Positions 8,484 to 16,837 of a stretch of 64,000 bases of DNA are shown here, piece after piece; position 1 is the first letter of the stretch; each line of letters begins with the position of its first letter. The translations under genes were made by a program, and so were the position numbers. This stretch comes from Gammaproteobacteria bacterium (GTDB lineage Bacteria > Pseudomonadota > Gammaproteobacteria > GCA-001735895): NCBI GenBank assembly GCA_029862005.1, contig JAOTYD010000005.1, positions 1-64,000 of the forward strand, read 5' to 3'. Under the pieces are notes generated by a model. The model saw only the letters and a program-made list of their open reading frames with translations. It was not told the DNA's origin and made no database searches.

Positions 8484-10786
8484 TAGGTGTTCCTTTTTTC
8501 TATTAGCCCAAACTTGATAATTACGCGTTGTGATTCCAGGCAATTATAGAGCTTGCAAAAATCTCTGCGTGACAGGTTGCCGGTATCGTTCGGGTCCACC
8601 TGCTCGGTGAAGAAACTTCTACCGGTTACCTTGATTAACGGCAACATGGCGTCCTGGTGTTTGAACTTAAGCTTCTGGGTATCGAAAACATACTCGAAGA
8701 TCGATCGCGCCCGCGCATAACTCAAATCCAGGTTGTAGTTAACCGCTTTGCGGTTCGCTAATGACAGTGAATTGGGATTGACCGGCTTGCCGCCATAGGT
8801 CGGGGATGCGAATCCAATAATCTCGATTGACGAAATATCGGCGGTCGCCGATTCACGGTCAAACAGGCTCTTGGCGTAGACCGGAATAGCCCTGCGGATG
8901 GTCGTGCGCATACCCGGCTTGAGTTTATAACTATCAGTATCAAAATAATCGTTGCCGAAATCCAGTATCACGTCACCGGTGCTCTTATCAACGTCGGCGA
9001 TGATACCCGCCTTGGCAAAATCATCTTTAATGCGTTGCGCAACATCCTGGCGATTCTTGGCCAGTTCAAGCGCCTTTTGCAGCTCCTTGGAAGTTTCGGT
9101 CAGATCAGATTCGGCCTTGCTCAGGTTTTGCGCGGTATCCTCGAGATCTTCCTTGGCACTGCCCAGGTCCTCCTGCAAACGCGCCACTTCAGCCTGGTTT
9201 GCTTCGTAGGCATCCTGTAAACCCTTGAACTTGTCTTCGAGTTCCTTGACCTGCCCCTGGTGTTCTTCTTCAAGACCTGCTATCTGCGACCTGCCCTTCT
9301 CGATATCGTCTTCCAGCGATTCAAGTTCACCGCGTTTCTTATCATAATCACCCTGCAGGTTTTCATATTTTTCTTCCAGGTCGGCCAATTCCGCGGCACT
9401 CGCGTTTTTCAACGCGGCTTTCTCCGCAGCCTGCTGGTCCAACTGATCTTCGAGCGCTGCGAGCTCCTCCTGGCTTTGACCCTGTTTTTGTGTGAGCTCC
9501 TGGATCTTGCCTTCAAGGTTTCTGGTTTGTTCAGCCAGGGATTCTTCCAGCGCGGCTTTTTCGTTCGCTTCCCTGGCCAGGGTTTGCGCCAGCGCCGCAA
9601 GTTGCAGTTCGCTTTCGTTGCGCTGGGCACTCAATTCCGAGATCTTGCCTTCGAGGTAATCGGTTTGCGTAATCAGGGTTGCTTCCAGGGCCTGTTTTTC
9701 GGCAGCACGCTGTTGCAGTTGCTGTTCAAGCGTGGCCAGCTTGGTCTGATTCTTACCATACTCACTGGCCAACTGCTTTAGCTGGTCTTGAAGGCCCTCG
9801 GTCTGCCTGGCATAGGCGACTTCAAGCGCGGCCTTTTCCTGGGTTTCCTGCTCAATTTGCCCCTCGAGTGAAGCCAGGTTACTCAGACTCTGATCAAACT
9901 CTGATTTCAGCGAGGAGAACTTTTGCTCCAGCGCCTCGGTTTGCTTCGTGTGCAGTTTTTCCAGGCGTGCCTTCGCTTCCGCTTCTGCGACCAGGGTTTC
10001 CTCCAGTGTAGCGACCTGGCTTTTACCCTGCTCGTGTTGCGCTTTCAGCTCTTCGTATTCGGCAGCGAGTTTTTGGGCTTCCAGGGCATGCGCTTTTTGC
10101 AACGCTTCGCGTTCCTGTGCCTCGGTACGGATGAAATCTTCCAGCGAGGCGAGTCGGGTCTGATCGTCCTCGAACCTGGAGCGCAGGGTTTCAATTTTCT
10201 GTTCCTGCTTTCGGGTTTCGGCGGCGTACTGTTTTTGCAGCTGAGCCAGTTCCGCTTCTTCCTGCTGTAACTGTTGCTGTAGTGTTTGGAGGTCCGCACT
10301 ACGCTCGTAAACGGTTTGCTGCAGTCGCTGGTTCTGTTGCTTTTGCGATGAAAGTTGCCGCGATGCCTCCGCCTTGGCAACCGCGTTGGCGTTCATCATC
10401 GAAACTATCATTTGCTGGTATTTATTAAGCTCGGCCTCGCGCTGTTCCTGATCCTTCGATTGCTGTGCCAGCTTTTTCTTCTTGGCCGATGCTTCGTCTT
10501 CTAGCAGGGCAATCTGGTCGATGATTTCCTCGTATATTTTTTGTTCCTGCTGGCTGGCTTGCTCGGCCAGGTACTCATCCTTTACCGTTTCATATAGTTC
10601 AAGCTCCTGTTTGACTTCCTTGATCCTGGCGTGAGAGGTGACCGAGATCATGCCGGTGCGCAGGCTCGATACCATGTACATGACGAGAAAAATAAAGGCG
10701 AGCACCATAAACAGGTCGCTGTACGAAGCCCACTGGGTACCGCTTGCATGTTGACTTGCACGAATTTCGTTGTAGTCGAAGCTCAC
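8483..10786 (-). CDS. MotB/OmpA-like stator protein with a giant repeated coiled-coil linker
   Basis: A 767-residue protein. A short N-terminal tail leads into one membrane helix (about 25-45) preceded by SYSD, where D24 occupies the position of the proton-carrying aspartate of MotB (MotB-like pattern YSDLFMVLAFIFLVMY). Residues about 50-580 are an almost unbroken coiled coil, of which 166-579 are nine tandem 46-residue units. The C-terminus (about 580-767) is an OmpA/MotB-type peptidoglycan-binding domain, with VILDFGNDYFDTDSYKL, IEIIGFASP and the Arg-containing SYARARSIFEYV. The topology puts linker and OmpA domain in the periplasm. It is the first gene of a two-gene operon with the channel subunit. 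The long linker on the B subunit is the reverse of Zorya, where ZorA carries the long tail. Function unknown. Confidence 0.85.
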   Translation of the reverse strand: MSFDYNEIRASQHASGTQWASYSDLFMVLAFIFLVMYMVSSLRTGMISVTSHARIKEVKQELELYETVKDEYLAEQASQQEQKIYEEIIDQIALLEDEASAKKKKLAQQSKDQEQREAELNKYQQMIVSMMNANAVAKAEASRQLSSQKQQNQRLQQTVYERSADLQTLQQQLQQEEAELAQLQKQYAAETRKQEQKIETLRSRFEDDQTRLASLEDFIRTEAQEREALQKAHALEAQKLAAEYEELKAQHEQGKSQVATLEETLVAEAEAKARLEKLHTKQTEALEQKFSSLKSEFDQSLSNLASLEGQIEQETQEKAALEVAYARQTEGLQDQLKQLASEYGKNQTKLATLEQQLQQRAAEKQALEATLITQTDYLEGKISELSAQRNESELQLAALAQTLAREANEKAALEESLAEQTRNLEGKIQELTQKQGQSQEELAALEDQLDQQAAEKAALKNASAAELADLEEKYENLQGDYDKKRGELESLEDDIEKGRSQIAGLEEEHQGQVKELEDKFKGLQDAYEANQAEVARLQEDLGSAKEDLEDTAQNLSKAESDLTETSKELQKALELAKNRQDVAQRIKDDFAKAGIIADVDKSTGDVILDFGNDYFDTDSYKLKPGMRTTIRRAIPVYAKSLFDRESATADISSIEIIGFASPTYGGKPVNPNSLSLANRKAVNYNLDLSYARARSIFEYVFDTQKLKFKHQDAMLPLIKVTGRSFFTEQVDPNDTGNLSRRDFCKLYNCLESQRVIIKFGLIEKRNT
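9050..10291 (-). repeat. Nine tandem 138-bp (46-residue) coiled-coil repeats
   Basis: Eight clear units and one degenerate one, all exactly 46 residues with no gaps. They begin at residues 166, 212, 258, 304, 350, 396, 442, 488 and (degenerate) 534. Each starts with L/V-x-x-L-(E/Q), as in LASLE, LATLE, LAALE and LESLE. Most carry a central AxEKxALE-type segment at positions 12-19 and an aromatic or hydrophobic cluster near 33-40. Nucleotide identity between units is only partial, so the array is old and length-conserved rather than a fresh slippage product. Confidence 0.9.
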
Positions 10787-10939
10787 AACCTGTCCTTAGA
10801 TACTGTTAGAGTATGTGTGGACAATTAAGGTTAGCACGGAAACACCCCTTTTGTTAATTGAACTGCGTAACAGTTTTGAGATAAATGTTACTGAATTTAA
10901 TGGAATAACGGGGTCTGAGAAGGGCCTGCGGAGGGCAAT

Positions 10940-12517
10940 TTGGTTTCCTTGATACAGGCCATCGGCGGTATTGGTGTTTTTCTGCTCGGTATGGTCGTCA
11001 TGACCGAGGGTCTGAAAGCACTCACCGGGGCACGCATCAGCCAGTGGCTGGCGGACGCCACGCACAGTCCCTGGAGCGGCGCTACCACCGGGGCCATTAG
11101 TACCGCAATCCTGCAATCCTCGAGCGCAACCACGGTCGCCGCGGTCGGCTTTGTCGGCGCTGGGCTGCTCGGTTTTTCACAATCGCTCGGGATTATCATC
11201 GGCGCCAATATTGGCACCACGATCACCGGCTGGATGGTCGCACTCCTCGGATTCAAGTTGCAATTGGGAAGCCTGTTGCTGCCGATTATTTTCGTTGGTG
11301 TGATGATGCGCATTTTTGCGTCCGGCAGAATTAGGCAAATTGGTTTCTCGCTGGCCGGATTTGGTTTGATATTTATCGGCATCGACCTGTTGCAACAGGC
11401 GGCGGCGCAGTACACGGATTTCGTCAACCTGGATCTGCTGCCGGCAGACAACCTGACGGGTCGCCTCAAGCTTTTACTGCTGGGCATTATCATCACCATT
11501 CTTACCCAGTCATCCAGTGCCGGTGTCGCCACGGCACTGGTCGCGATCAACGCCGGTGCGATAAATTTTGAGCAGGCCGCAGCGCTGGTGATCGGCATGG
11601 ACGTCGGCACTACCGTGACCGCAGCAATCGCCACGATCGGTGGCACTGCCGGCACGAAACGCACCGGCTTTTCACATGTCATCTACAACTGCTTTACCGC
11701 GATCGGTGCCCTCATCCTGATTACACCTTTCGTCTACCTGTGGGAGGCGTTAATTGAAATTCAGATCCTGGACAACCCGGAAATCGCACTGGTCGCCTTT
11801 CACACCAGTTTTAATCTGCTCGGTGCACTGCTGGTGCTTCCATTCACGCAACAGTTTGCGGCGATGATGGTAAACCTGATTCCCGATACCGGCCCACGCT
11901 ACGCGCGTAGCCTTGACAAGGCACTGTTGAGGGAACCCGACGTCGCACTCATGGCAGTAGAGAAAATTATTGTCAGCGAGTTTCTGACCCTGATGGTTAA
12001 CATCAACCTGATACTGGAGCAGGAAGAGCATGAAATTCGTGCCGACATGCCGAAGCTGCAAACCATACTCGATGAAACACACGACTTCCTCGACCAGATC
12101 GAACTACGCAATCCGCAGAGCCGGGAAGCACAAAAACTGATTGCACTGATTCATGCCACCGATCACATGCAGCGTCTGCACGAGCGCTGTGACGAGGATC
12201 TGCAGCGAGCCATTATTGCCAGCCAGCGTCCTGAATTGACCGATGTCGAAATCATCATGGATAGCCAGATCGATGAAATTATCGACGCCGTCGAAGCCCG
12301 CCAGTTCGAACGAGCCTGTGAACTGTCCGAGCAATCCTATCAGCGTACACACGGCATGGAAGATCCCCAACGTGAAAAAATTTACCAGGCGGTAGCACGC
12401 GGTGAAATCGATATTCGTTATGCTACCGAGTCGGCCGAAGCGCTGCGCTGGTTAACCCGCGTCAGCCACCACATCGATCGCATTTGCCATTATCTGCACA
12501 ATACACAACAGCAATAG
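10940..12517 (+). CDS. Na/Pi cotransporter family protein with C-terminal PhoU-like domain
   Basis: A 525-residue membrane transporter of the PNaS (NptA/YjbB) family, which couples phosphate movement to sodium. The two inverted-repeat signature motifs are present: ILQSSSATTVAAVG and ILTQSSSAGVATAL. Nine or so hydrophobic segments fill residues 1-320, and the C-terminal 190 residues are helical and soluble, as in PhoU-like domains that tune transport. The start codon is TTG at 10940 with GGAGGG four bases upstream; no ATG fits. The gene is divergent from the stator operon and convergent with the histidine phosphatase gene. In bacteria these proteins can also export phosphate. Confidence 0.92.
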   Translation: MVSLIQAIGGIGVFLLGMVVMTEGLKALTGARISQWLADATHSPWSGATTGAISTAILQSSSATTVAAVGFVGAGLLGFSQSLGIIIGANIGTTITGWMVALLGFKLQLGSLLLPIIFVGVMMRIFASGRIRQIGFSLAGFGLIFIGIDLLQQAAAQYTDFVNLDLLPADNLTGRLKLLLLGIIITILTQSSSAGVATALVAINAGAINFEQAAALVIGMDVGTTVTAAIATIGGTAGTKRTGFSHVIYNCFTAIGALILITPFVYLWEALIEIQILDNPEIALVAFHTSFNLLGALLVLPFTQQFAAMMVNLIPDTGPRYARSLDKALLREPDVALMAVEKIIVSEFLTLMVNINLILEQEEHEIRADMPKLQTILDETHDFLDQIELRNPQSREAQKLIALIHATDHMQRLHERCDEDLQRAIIASQRPELTDVEIIMDSQIDEIIDAVEARQFERACELSEQSYQRTHGMEDPQREKIYQAVARGEIDIRYATESAEALRWLTRVSHHIDRICHYLHNTQQQ

Positions 12518-12536
12518 CCGCAACTACGGCAATGGT

Positions 12537-13136
12537 TCAGCCGAATTGCAACTCTCGAATCTGAGCGGTGTGCAGGTGCTCCAGCTGGCGATGTTCGGAA
12601 CCATCCATCCGGGCAAATGCCGTTTCTAAAATCTGCAGTGCGTCACCGTGGGAAACCAGCAAAATGCTGGTATTCGAACAGCAATTTTCATACTCGACAA
12701 TCACCGATGTAACCCGCTCCATTACCTGGTTTACACTCTCCACTCCCATCACCTGGTGGTCGGGATTCTCCGCGTCTGCTTTCCACACATCGTCGTAGCC
12801 ACTATCCGCGGTGAGTTCCAGCTCGCCAAAATTGCGCTCACGTAATCGCCGATCGAGATTAATTGCCTCGACAGCGTCAAGCGAATGGGCCGCGATTTCG
12901 GCCGATTCCCGGGCGCGACAGAAATCAGAACTGACAATAATGGTGTTGGCAAATGGAAATTGAATCAGCTGTAGACTTTCCCTGACCTGTACCCGTCCCT
13001 GGTCGCTTAAGCCGAAACCGTCGAGACCGTTTTCGGGCTGACTAACGATAATAGCCCGCTGGTTAGCCAGGCTATGACCATGCCGCATCGCGAAGTAGCG
13101 GTTATTCAAATGCTCGAATTCAAGCAGGCAATTCAA
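12537..13136 (-). CDS. Histidine phosphatase family protein (phosphoglycerate-mutase-like)
   Basis: A 199-residue protein of the histidine phosphatase superfamily. The catalytic motif RHGHS carries the phospho-accepting histidine (residue 19), an RxxExA-type element appears in CRARESAEIAA, and the second active-site histidine is in LLVSHGDAL. E. coli SixA and CobC are relatives, but the substrate cannot be deduced. It lies convergent to the Na/Pi transporter gene and upstream of, but opposite to, the phosphonate transporter genes. Confidence 0.88.
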   Translation of the reverse strand: MNCLLEFEHLNNRYFAMRHGHSLANQRAIIVSQPENGLDGFGLSDQGRVQVRESLQLIQFPFANTIIVSSDFCRARESAEIAAHSLDAVEAINLDRRLRERNFGELELTADSGYDDVWKADAENPDHQVMGVESVNQVMERVTSVIVEYENCCSNTSILLVSHGDALQILETAFARMDGSEHRQLEHLHTAQIRELQFG

Positions 13137-13232
13137 ACTGAATCTCTACAGTAACATGGGAAGTCGGGATTCTCCCGCGGGTTGAACAACAGTTGCATCA
13201 CCGGTATCAAAGGATAATAATGAACCCACAGC

Positions 13233-13250
13233 GGGGACAGGTCTAATTTA
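13233..13250 (+). repeat. GGGGACAG-type short element, copy 2
   Basis: The sequence ggggacaggtctaattta shares its core with the element at 1663. It sits between the phosphatase gene and the phnD-like gene, close to where the promoter of the transport operon should be. Confidence 0.3.
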
Positions 13251-13302
13251 CTGACACCGATAATAATAGCCCGCTCAATACAACAAACCGAGGAGAATTT
13301 TA

Positions 13303-14274
13303 ATGAATAAGCCGATATCGATCCCGGCCCGTCTTTGCGGGATGCTTTTAATCTTTTGTTTTTCTAGCCTTGCAATGGCCGCAGACTGCTTTCGCGGTAC
13401 GCTGGATGAACAATACTGTGACCGCGACCATGACCTGGTCGCCGACCTGCCGCTTGACCCGGCCGAGTGGATCAATCCCGACACCATCATCTTTTCTTAT
13501 ACTCCGGTCGAAGATCCCGCGATCTACGCCAAGGTCTGGGATGGTTTCATCAAGCACATGTCCGAGGTTACCGGTAAGAAAGTCGTATTTTTTCCGGTCC
13601 AATCCTATGCCGCCCAGTACGAAGCAATGCGCTCCGGGCGACTGCATATTGCAGGGGTAAACACCGGCGGCAATCCGGTTGCAGTTTCCTGCGCCGGCCT
13701 GGTGCCATTTGCAATGATGGCGTCGAAAGACGGATCTTTCGGCTACGAAATGGAAATCATCGTGCCCAAGGGTAGCGCTATCAAATCACCCTCTGACATC
13801 AAGGGCCGCACGCTCGCATTTACCTCACCGACATCCAACTCGGGCAACAAGGCCCCGTCGGCACTGCTGAAATCCGAATTCGGCCTGGTCAAGGACGTTG
13901 ATTTCAAGACCGTGTTTTCCGGTAAGCACGATAATTCCGTGCTCGGCATCGCCAACAAGGACTACGAGGTCGCCGCGGTGGCAAACTCGGTCATGAATCG
14001 CATGATCGATCGCAAGGTAATCGACCCAGCCAATATAACCTCGATCTACAAATCGGCGACCTTCCCGACCACCGGTTACGGGCACGCACACAACCTGCAC
14101 CCCGAAGTCGCGGCCAAGGTCAAACAAGCCTTTTTTACCTTCAAATGGGAAGGTTCTGATCTGCAGAAAGAGTTCAAGAAAGAAGGCCGTTTCGTCTCGA
14201 TACACCATAAATCCGACTGGAACGTCATCCGCAAGATCGACACTGCCAATGGTGTCAGCTACGACTGTAAGTAG
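13303..14274 (+). CDS. phnD: Phosphonate/phosphite ABC transporter substrate-binding protein (PhnD-like)
   Basis: A 323-residue periplasmic binding protein with a signal peptide (cleavage after AMA, about residue 25). The mature protein starts with a Cys-containing extension (ADCFRGTLDEQYC) before the binding lobe. Family motifs are NTGGNP, SFGYEMEIIVPKGS and TSPTSNSG, the last matching the phosphonate-oxygen-binding loop of PhnD/PtxB/HtxB proteins. Ligand could be a phosphonate, phosphite or another small oxyanion. The start has a strong ribosome binding site (GAGGAG). It is first in an operon with ATPase and two permeases, separated from them by a hairpin. Confidence 0.9.
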   Translation: MNKPISIPARLCGMLLIFCFSSLAMAADCFRGTLDEQYCDRDHDLVADLPLDPAEWINPDTIIFSYTPVEDPAIYAKVWDGFIKHMSEVTGKKVVFFPVQSYAAQYEAMRSGRLHIAGVNTGGNPVAVSCAGLVPFAMMASKDGSFGYEMEIIVPKGSAIKSPSDIKGRTLAFTSPTSNSGNKAPSALLKSEFGLVKDVDFKTVFSGKHDNSVLGIANKDYEVAAVANSVMNRMIDRKVIDPANITSIYKSATFPTTGYGHAHNLHPEVAAKVKQAFFTFKWEGSDLQKEFKKEGRFVSIHHKSDWNVIRKIDTANGVSYDCK

Positions 14275-14299
14275 GTGCTGCCTGCATTATTGAAACACT

Positions 14300-14325
14300 G
14301 AGCCGCGAAAACTTTTTCGCGGCTC
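14300..14325 (+). promoter_or_regulatory. Intra-operon stem-loop after phnD
   Basis: GAGCCGCGAAA and TTTCGCGGCTC form a perfect 11-bp stem around a 4-base loop. No T-run follows, so it is probably not a full terminator. It is more likely an mRNA 3' stabiliser or attenuator that lets the binding protein be made in excess over the membrane components. Confidence 0.65.
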
Positions 14326-14369
14326 GGATTCTCTACACGCCTGCATAACACTTCCACCGGATCAGCAAA

Positions 14370-15209
14370 ATGCTTCGCATCGAAAACCTGGATAAACAGT
14401 ATAAAACCGGCGATCACGCACTTAAAGACATTCATCTTGTGATCCCTGGAGGCCAGGTTATGGCATTGATCGGCCCGTCAGGAGCAGGCAAGAGCACTCT
14501 GATACGTTGCGTTAATCGACTGGTTGAGCCGACCTCGGGCCAGGTTTATCTCGGTGATCTTGAGCTGACCGGTCTGGGTTCGACCGCGTTGCGGCGCGCA
14601 CGCCGGCGCATGGGCATGATATTCCAGGAATACGCACTGGTGGAGCGACTCAGCGTGATGGAAAACGTATTGTCCGGACGCCTTGGCTACGTAGGCTTCT
14701 GGCGCAGCTATTTCCGCAAATTTCCGCAATCCGACATCGACGAGGCTTTCAAATTACTGGGCCGCGTTGGCCTCGATCACATGGCCGACAAACGCGCAGA
14801 TGAACTATCGGGTGGACAACGCCAAAGAGTTGGTATTTGCCGGGCCTTGATCCAGAATCCGGAATTGTTGCTGGTCGATGAACCCACTGCGAGTCTCGAT
14901 CCCAAAACCTCGCGCCAGATCATGCGTCTTATCTGCGAACTCTGCGACGAACGGCAACTGGCCGCAATCATCAATATTCACGATGTGCTGCTGGCGCAGA
15001 TGTTTGCACGGCGCATCGTCGGTCTGCAACTGGGCACCATCGTCTACGATGGTCCTCCAGAGGATCTGACCTCCGAAGTGCTGACCGATATCTACGGTGA
15101 AGAGGACTGGGAAGCGACCATTGAAGCCGTCAAGGATGACGATGACCTGGATAATGACCTGGATCTCGATGCAGATTCCAAGGTCGCAAAATTGAAGCCC
15201 GTCTCTTGA
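14370..15209 (+). CDS. phnC: Phosphonate-type ABC transporter ATP-binding protein (PhnC-like)
   Basis: A 279-residue ABC ATPase that powers the phosphonate-type importer. Walker A is GPSGAGKST, the signature is [15 protein letters not shown] and Walker B is [13 protein letters not shown]. The N-terminal [21 protein letters not shown] and the [14 protein letters not shown] segment are typical of PhnC. The C-terminus carries an unusual acidic extension rich in Asp (about residues 252-272) not usual for the family. It overlaps the following permease gene by four bases. Confidence 0.93.
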   Translation: MLRIENLDKQYKTGDHALKDIHLVIPGGQVMALIGPSGAGKSTLIRCVNRLVEPTSGQVYLGDLELTGLGSTALRRARRRMGMIFQEYALVERLSVMENVLSGRLGYVGFWRSYFRKFPQSDIDEAFKLLGRVGLDHMADKRADELSGGQRQRVGICRALIQNPELLLVDEPTASLDPKTSRQIMRLICELCDERQLAAIINIHDVLLAQMFARRIVGLQLGTIVYDGPPEDLTSEVLTDIYGEEDWEATIEAVKDDDDLDNDLDLDADSKVAKLKPVS

Positions 15210-16009
15210 ATCAGACCGCACCAATCCGCACCTGGAAACGGCCACCGTTTATCAAGAACCCAACCCTGCGCTGGGGGCTTTGGGTCGGCGTTGCAATTTA
15301 TCTCGCGCTGGCGCTCGGCACGATGGAAATTGACTGGATCCGTGTTACCGAAGGCGCGACCCGCGGCAAGCGTTTTATCATGGCGTTTTTTCCACCCGAT
15401 TTCGTGTCACGCTGGGATTCGATCGAGGAAGGCATTATGGAAAGCCTGTGGATGACGATTACATCGACCGTAATCGGTATCCTTCTATCGATACCGGTAG
15501 GTCTTGGTGCTGCTAGAAACCTTTCCTACAGACCGATCTATCTTTTCTGTCGCGGAATACTCGCGGTATCACGGACATTTCCCGAAATAATACTGGCCAT
15601 CTTCTTTGTCAAACTGTTTGGCTTTGGTCCGTTCGCTGGATTTCTGGCACTCAGCGTGGGTACCATTGGTTTTTACGGCAAGCTCCTCGCCGAGGATATC
15701 GAATCCATGGATCCGGTACAGGCAGAGGCAGTCAAGTCCGTTGGTGCCGGCTGGCTGCAATGGTTGAACTATGCGGTGCAACCGCAGGTGATGCCGCGCA
15801 TGATCGGCCTCGGAATATATCGGCTCGATATAAACTTTCGCGAATCGGCCGTGGTTGGAATCGTCGGTGGTGGCGGCATCGGAGCGACCCTGTTGACATC
15901 CTTTGATCGCTACGAGTTCGATTCCGCGGCGGCGATCCTGCTGGTCATTATCGGCATCGTCATGGCGATGGAGTATTCCTCCGGTTACATTCGGCGCTGG
16001 GTGCAATAA
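15206..16009 (+). CDS. phnE: Phosphonate-type ABC transporter permease (PhnE-like, first copy)
   Basis: A 267-residue inner membrane permease with about six hydrophobic segments and the ABC permease coupling helix region [14 protein letters not shown]. The [22 protein letters not shown] end is typical of PhnE. The start codon is TTG at 15206, overlapping the phnC stop as TTGA. The gene is followed by a second, related permease, so the channel is probably a PhnE1/PhnE2 heterodimer, as in several phosphite and phosphonate systems. Confidence 0.9.
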   Translation: MNQTAPIRTWKRPPFIKNPTLRWGLWVGVAIYLALALGTMEIDWIRVTEGATRGKRFIMAFFPPDFVSRWDSIEEGIMESLWMTITSTVIGILLSIPVGLGAARNLSYRPIYLFCRGILAVSRTFPEIILAIFFVKLFGFGPFAGFLALSVGTIGFYGKLLAEDIESMDPVQAEAVKSVGAGWLQWLNYAVQPQVMPRMIGLGIYRLDINFRESAVVGIVGGGGIGATLLTSFDRYEFDSAAAILLVIIGIVMAMEYSSGYIRRWVQ

Positions 16010-16824
16010 TGCCGACACTGGAAATAGCGGGTAGCAAGATCTGGAAACGACGCACCACGCCGGCACAGTTCGCCGTGTGGTTTGGGTGGCTAACCGGGGT
16101 TGCAATATTTGTTTATTGCTGGGAATTGATTTCGGAAAAAACCATCTGGTTTTTCGTTACCGACGCACCCAAGCAGGCCGCCGATATGGCCGAACGCATG
16201 GTACCACCGAAGTGGTCCTATATGGATACACTATGGGCACCTGTCTGGGATACGATTAATATCGCCACGCTGGGCACGATGATTGCCATCGTGATCGCAG
16301 TACCGGTTGCTTTTTGCGCGGCGCGCAATACAACGCCCAGCGTGCATTTCGTGCGCCCCGTGGCCCTGTTTGTCATCGTCTCGTCGCGTTCGATCAATTC
16401 GCTGATCTGGGCATTGATGCTGGTGACGCTGATCGGCCCCGGTGTGCTCGCCGGCGTCATTGCGATCGGCTTGCGCTCGATCGGTTTTTGCGCCAAGTTG
16501 CTGTACGAGGCCATCGAAGAGATCGATCACAATCAGGTCGAGGCAGTTATCGCGACCGGTTCATCACGCGGTCAGCAGTTAAGCTTCGGTATCGTGCCGC
16601 AGATCATGCCGGCGTTTGCCGGTATTTCCGTGTTTCGCTGGGACATCAATATCCGCGAATCGACCGTATTGGGACTGGTCGGCGCCGGTGGAATAGGCCT
16701 GCAACTCGACGCATCTATCTCGACCCTGGCCTGGACCCAGGTGTCATTGATTCTACTCGTGATTCTGGCAACCGTCATAGTAAGTGAGTGGGTCTCGGCG
16801 AAAATCCGACACGCGATTATTTGA
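16009..16824 (+). CDS. phnE: Phosphonate-type ABC transporter permease (PhnE-like, second copy)
   Basis: A 271-residue permease related to the one upstream and overlapping its stop by one base (TAATG). The coupling motif EAVIATGSSRGQQL and the end GLVGAGGIGLQLDASI match PhnE. The N-terminus is longer and more polar than in the first copy (residues 1-20). Together with the binding protein and ATPase it completes a PhnDCE1E2 importer. No C-P lyase or phosphonatase genes follow in this window. Confidence 0.9.
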   Translation: MPTLEIAGSKIWKRRTTPAQFAVWFGWLTGVAIFVYCWELISEKTIWFFVTDAPKQAADMAERMVPPKWSYMDTLWAPVWDTINIATLGTMIAIVIAVPVAFCAARNTTPSVHFVRPVALFVIVSSRSINSLIWALMLVTLIGPGVLAGVIAIGLRSIGFCAKLLYEAIEEIDHNQVEAVIATGSSRGQQLSFGIVPQIMPAFAGISVFRWDINIRESTVLGLVGAGGIGLQLDASISTLAWTQVSLILLVILATVIVSEWVSAKIRHAII

Positions 16825-16837
16825 TCCAGAAAACTTC

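Noticed and set aside
9260-9781. Plus-strand open frame antisense to the coiled-coil repeats (and others through 10270)
   Set aside because: These frames stay open because of the biased repeat codons on the minus strand; they have no ribosome binding site and low-complexity Phe/Leu-rich products.
7584-10786. A Zorya anti-phage system
   Set aside because: The channel/stator pair is ZorAB-like in build, but no ZorC, ZorD, ZorE or other effector gene is adjacent, the A subunit lacks the long cytoplasmic tail, and neighbours are housekeeping or metabolic genes.
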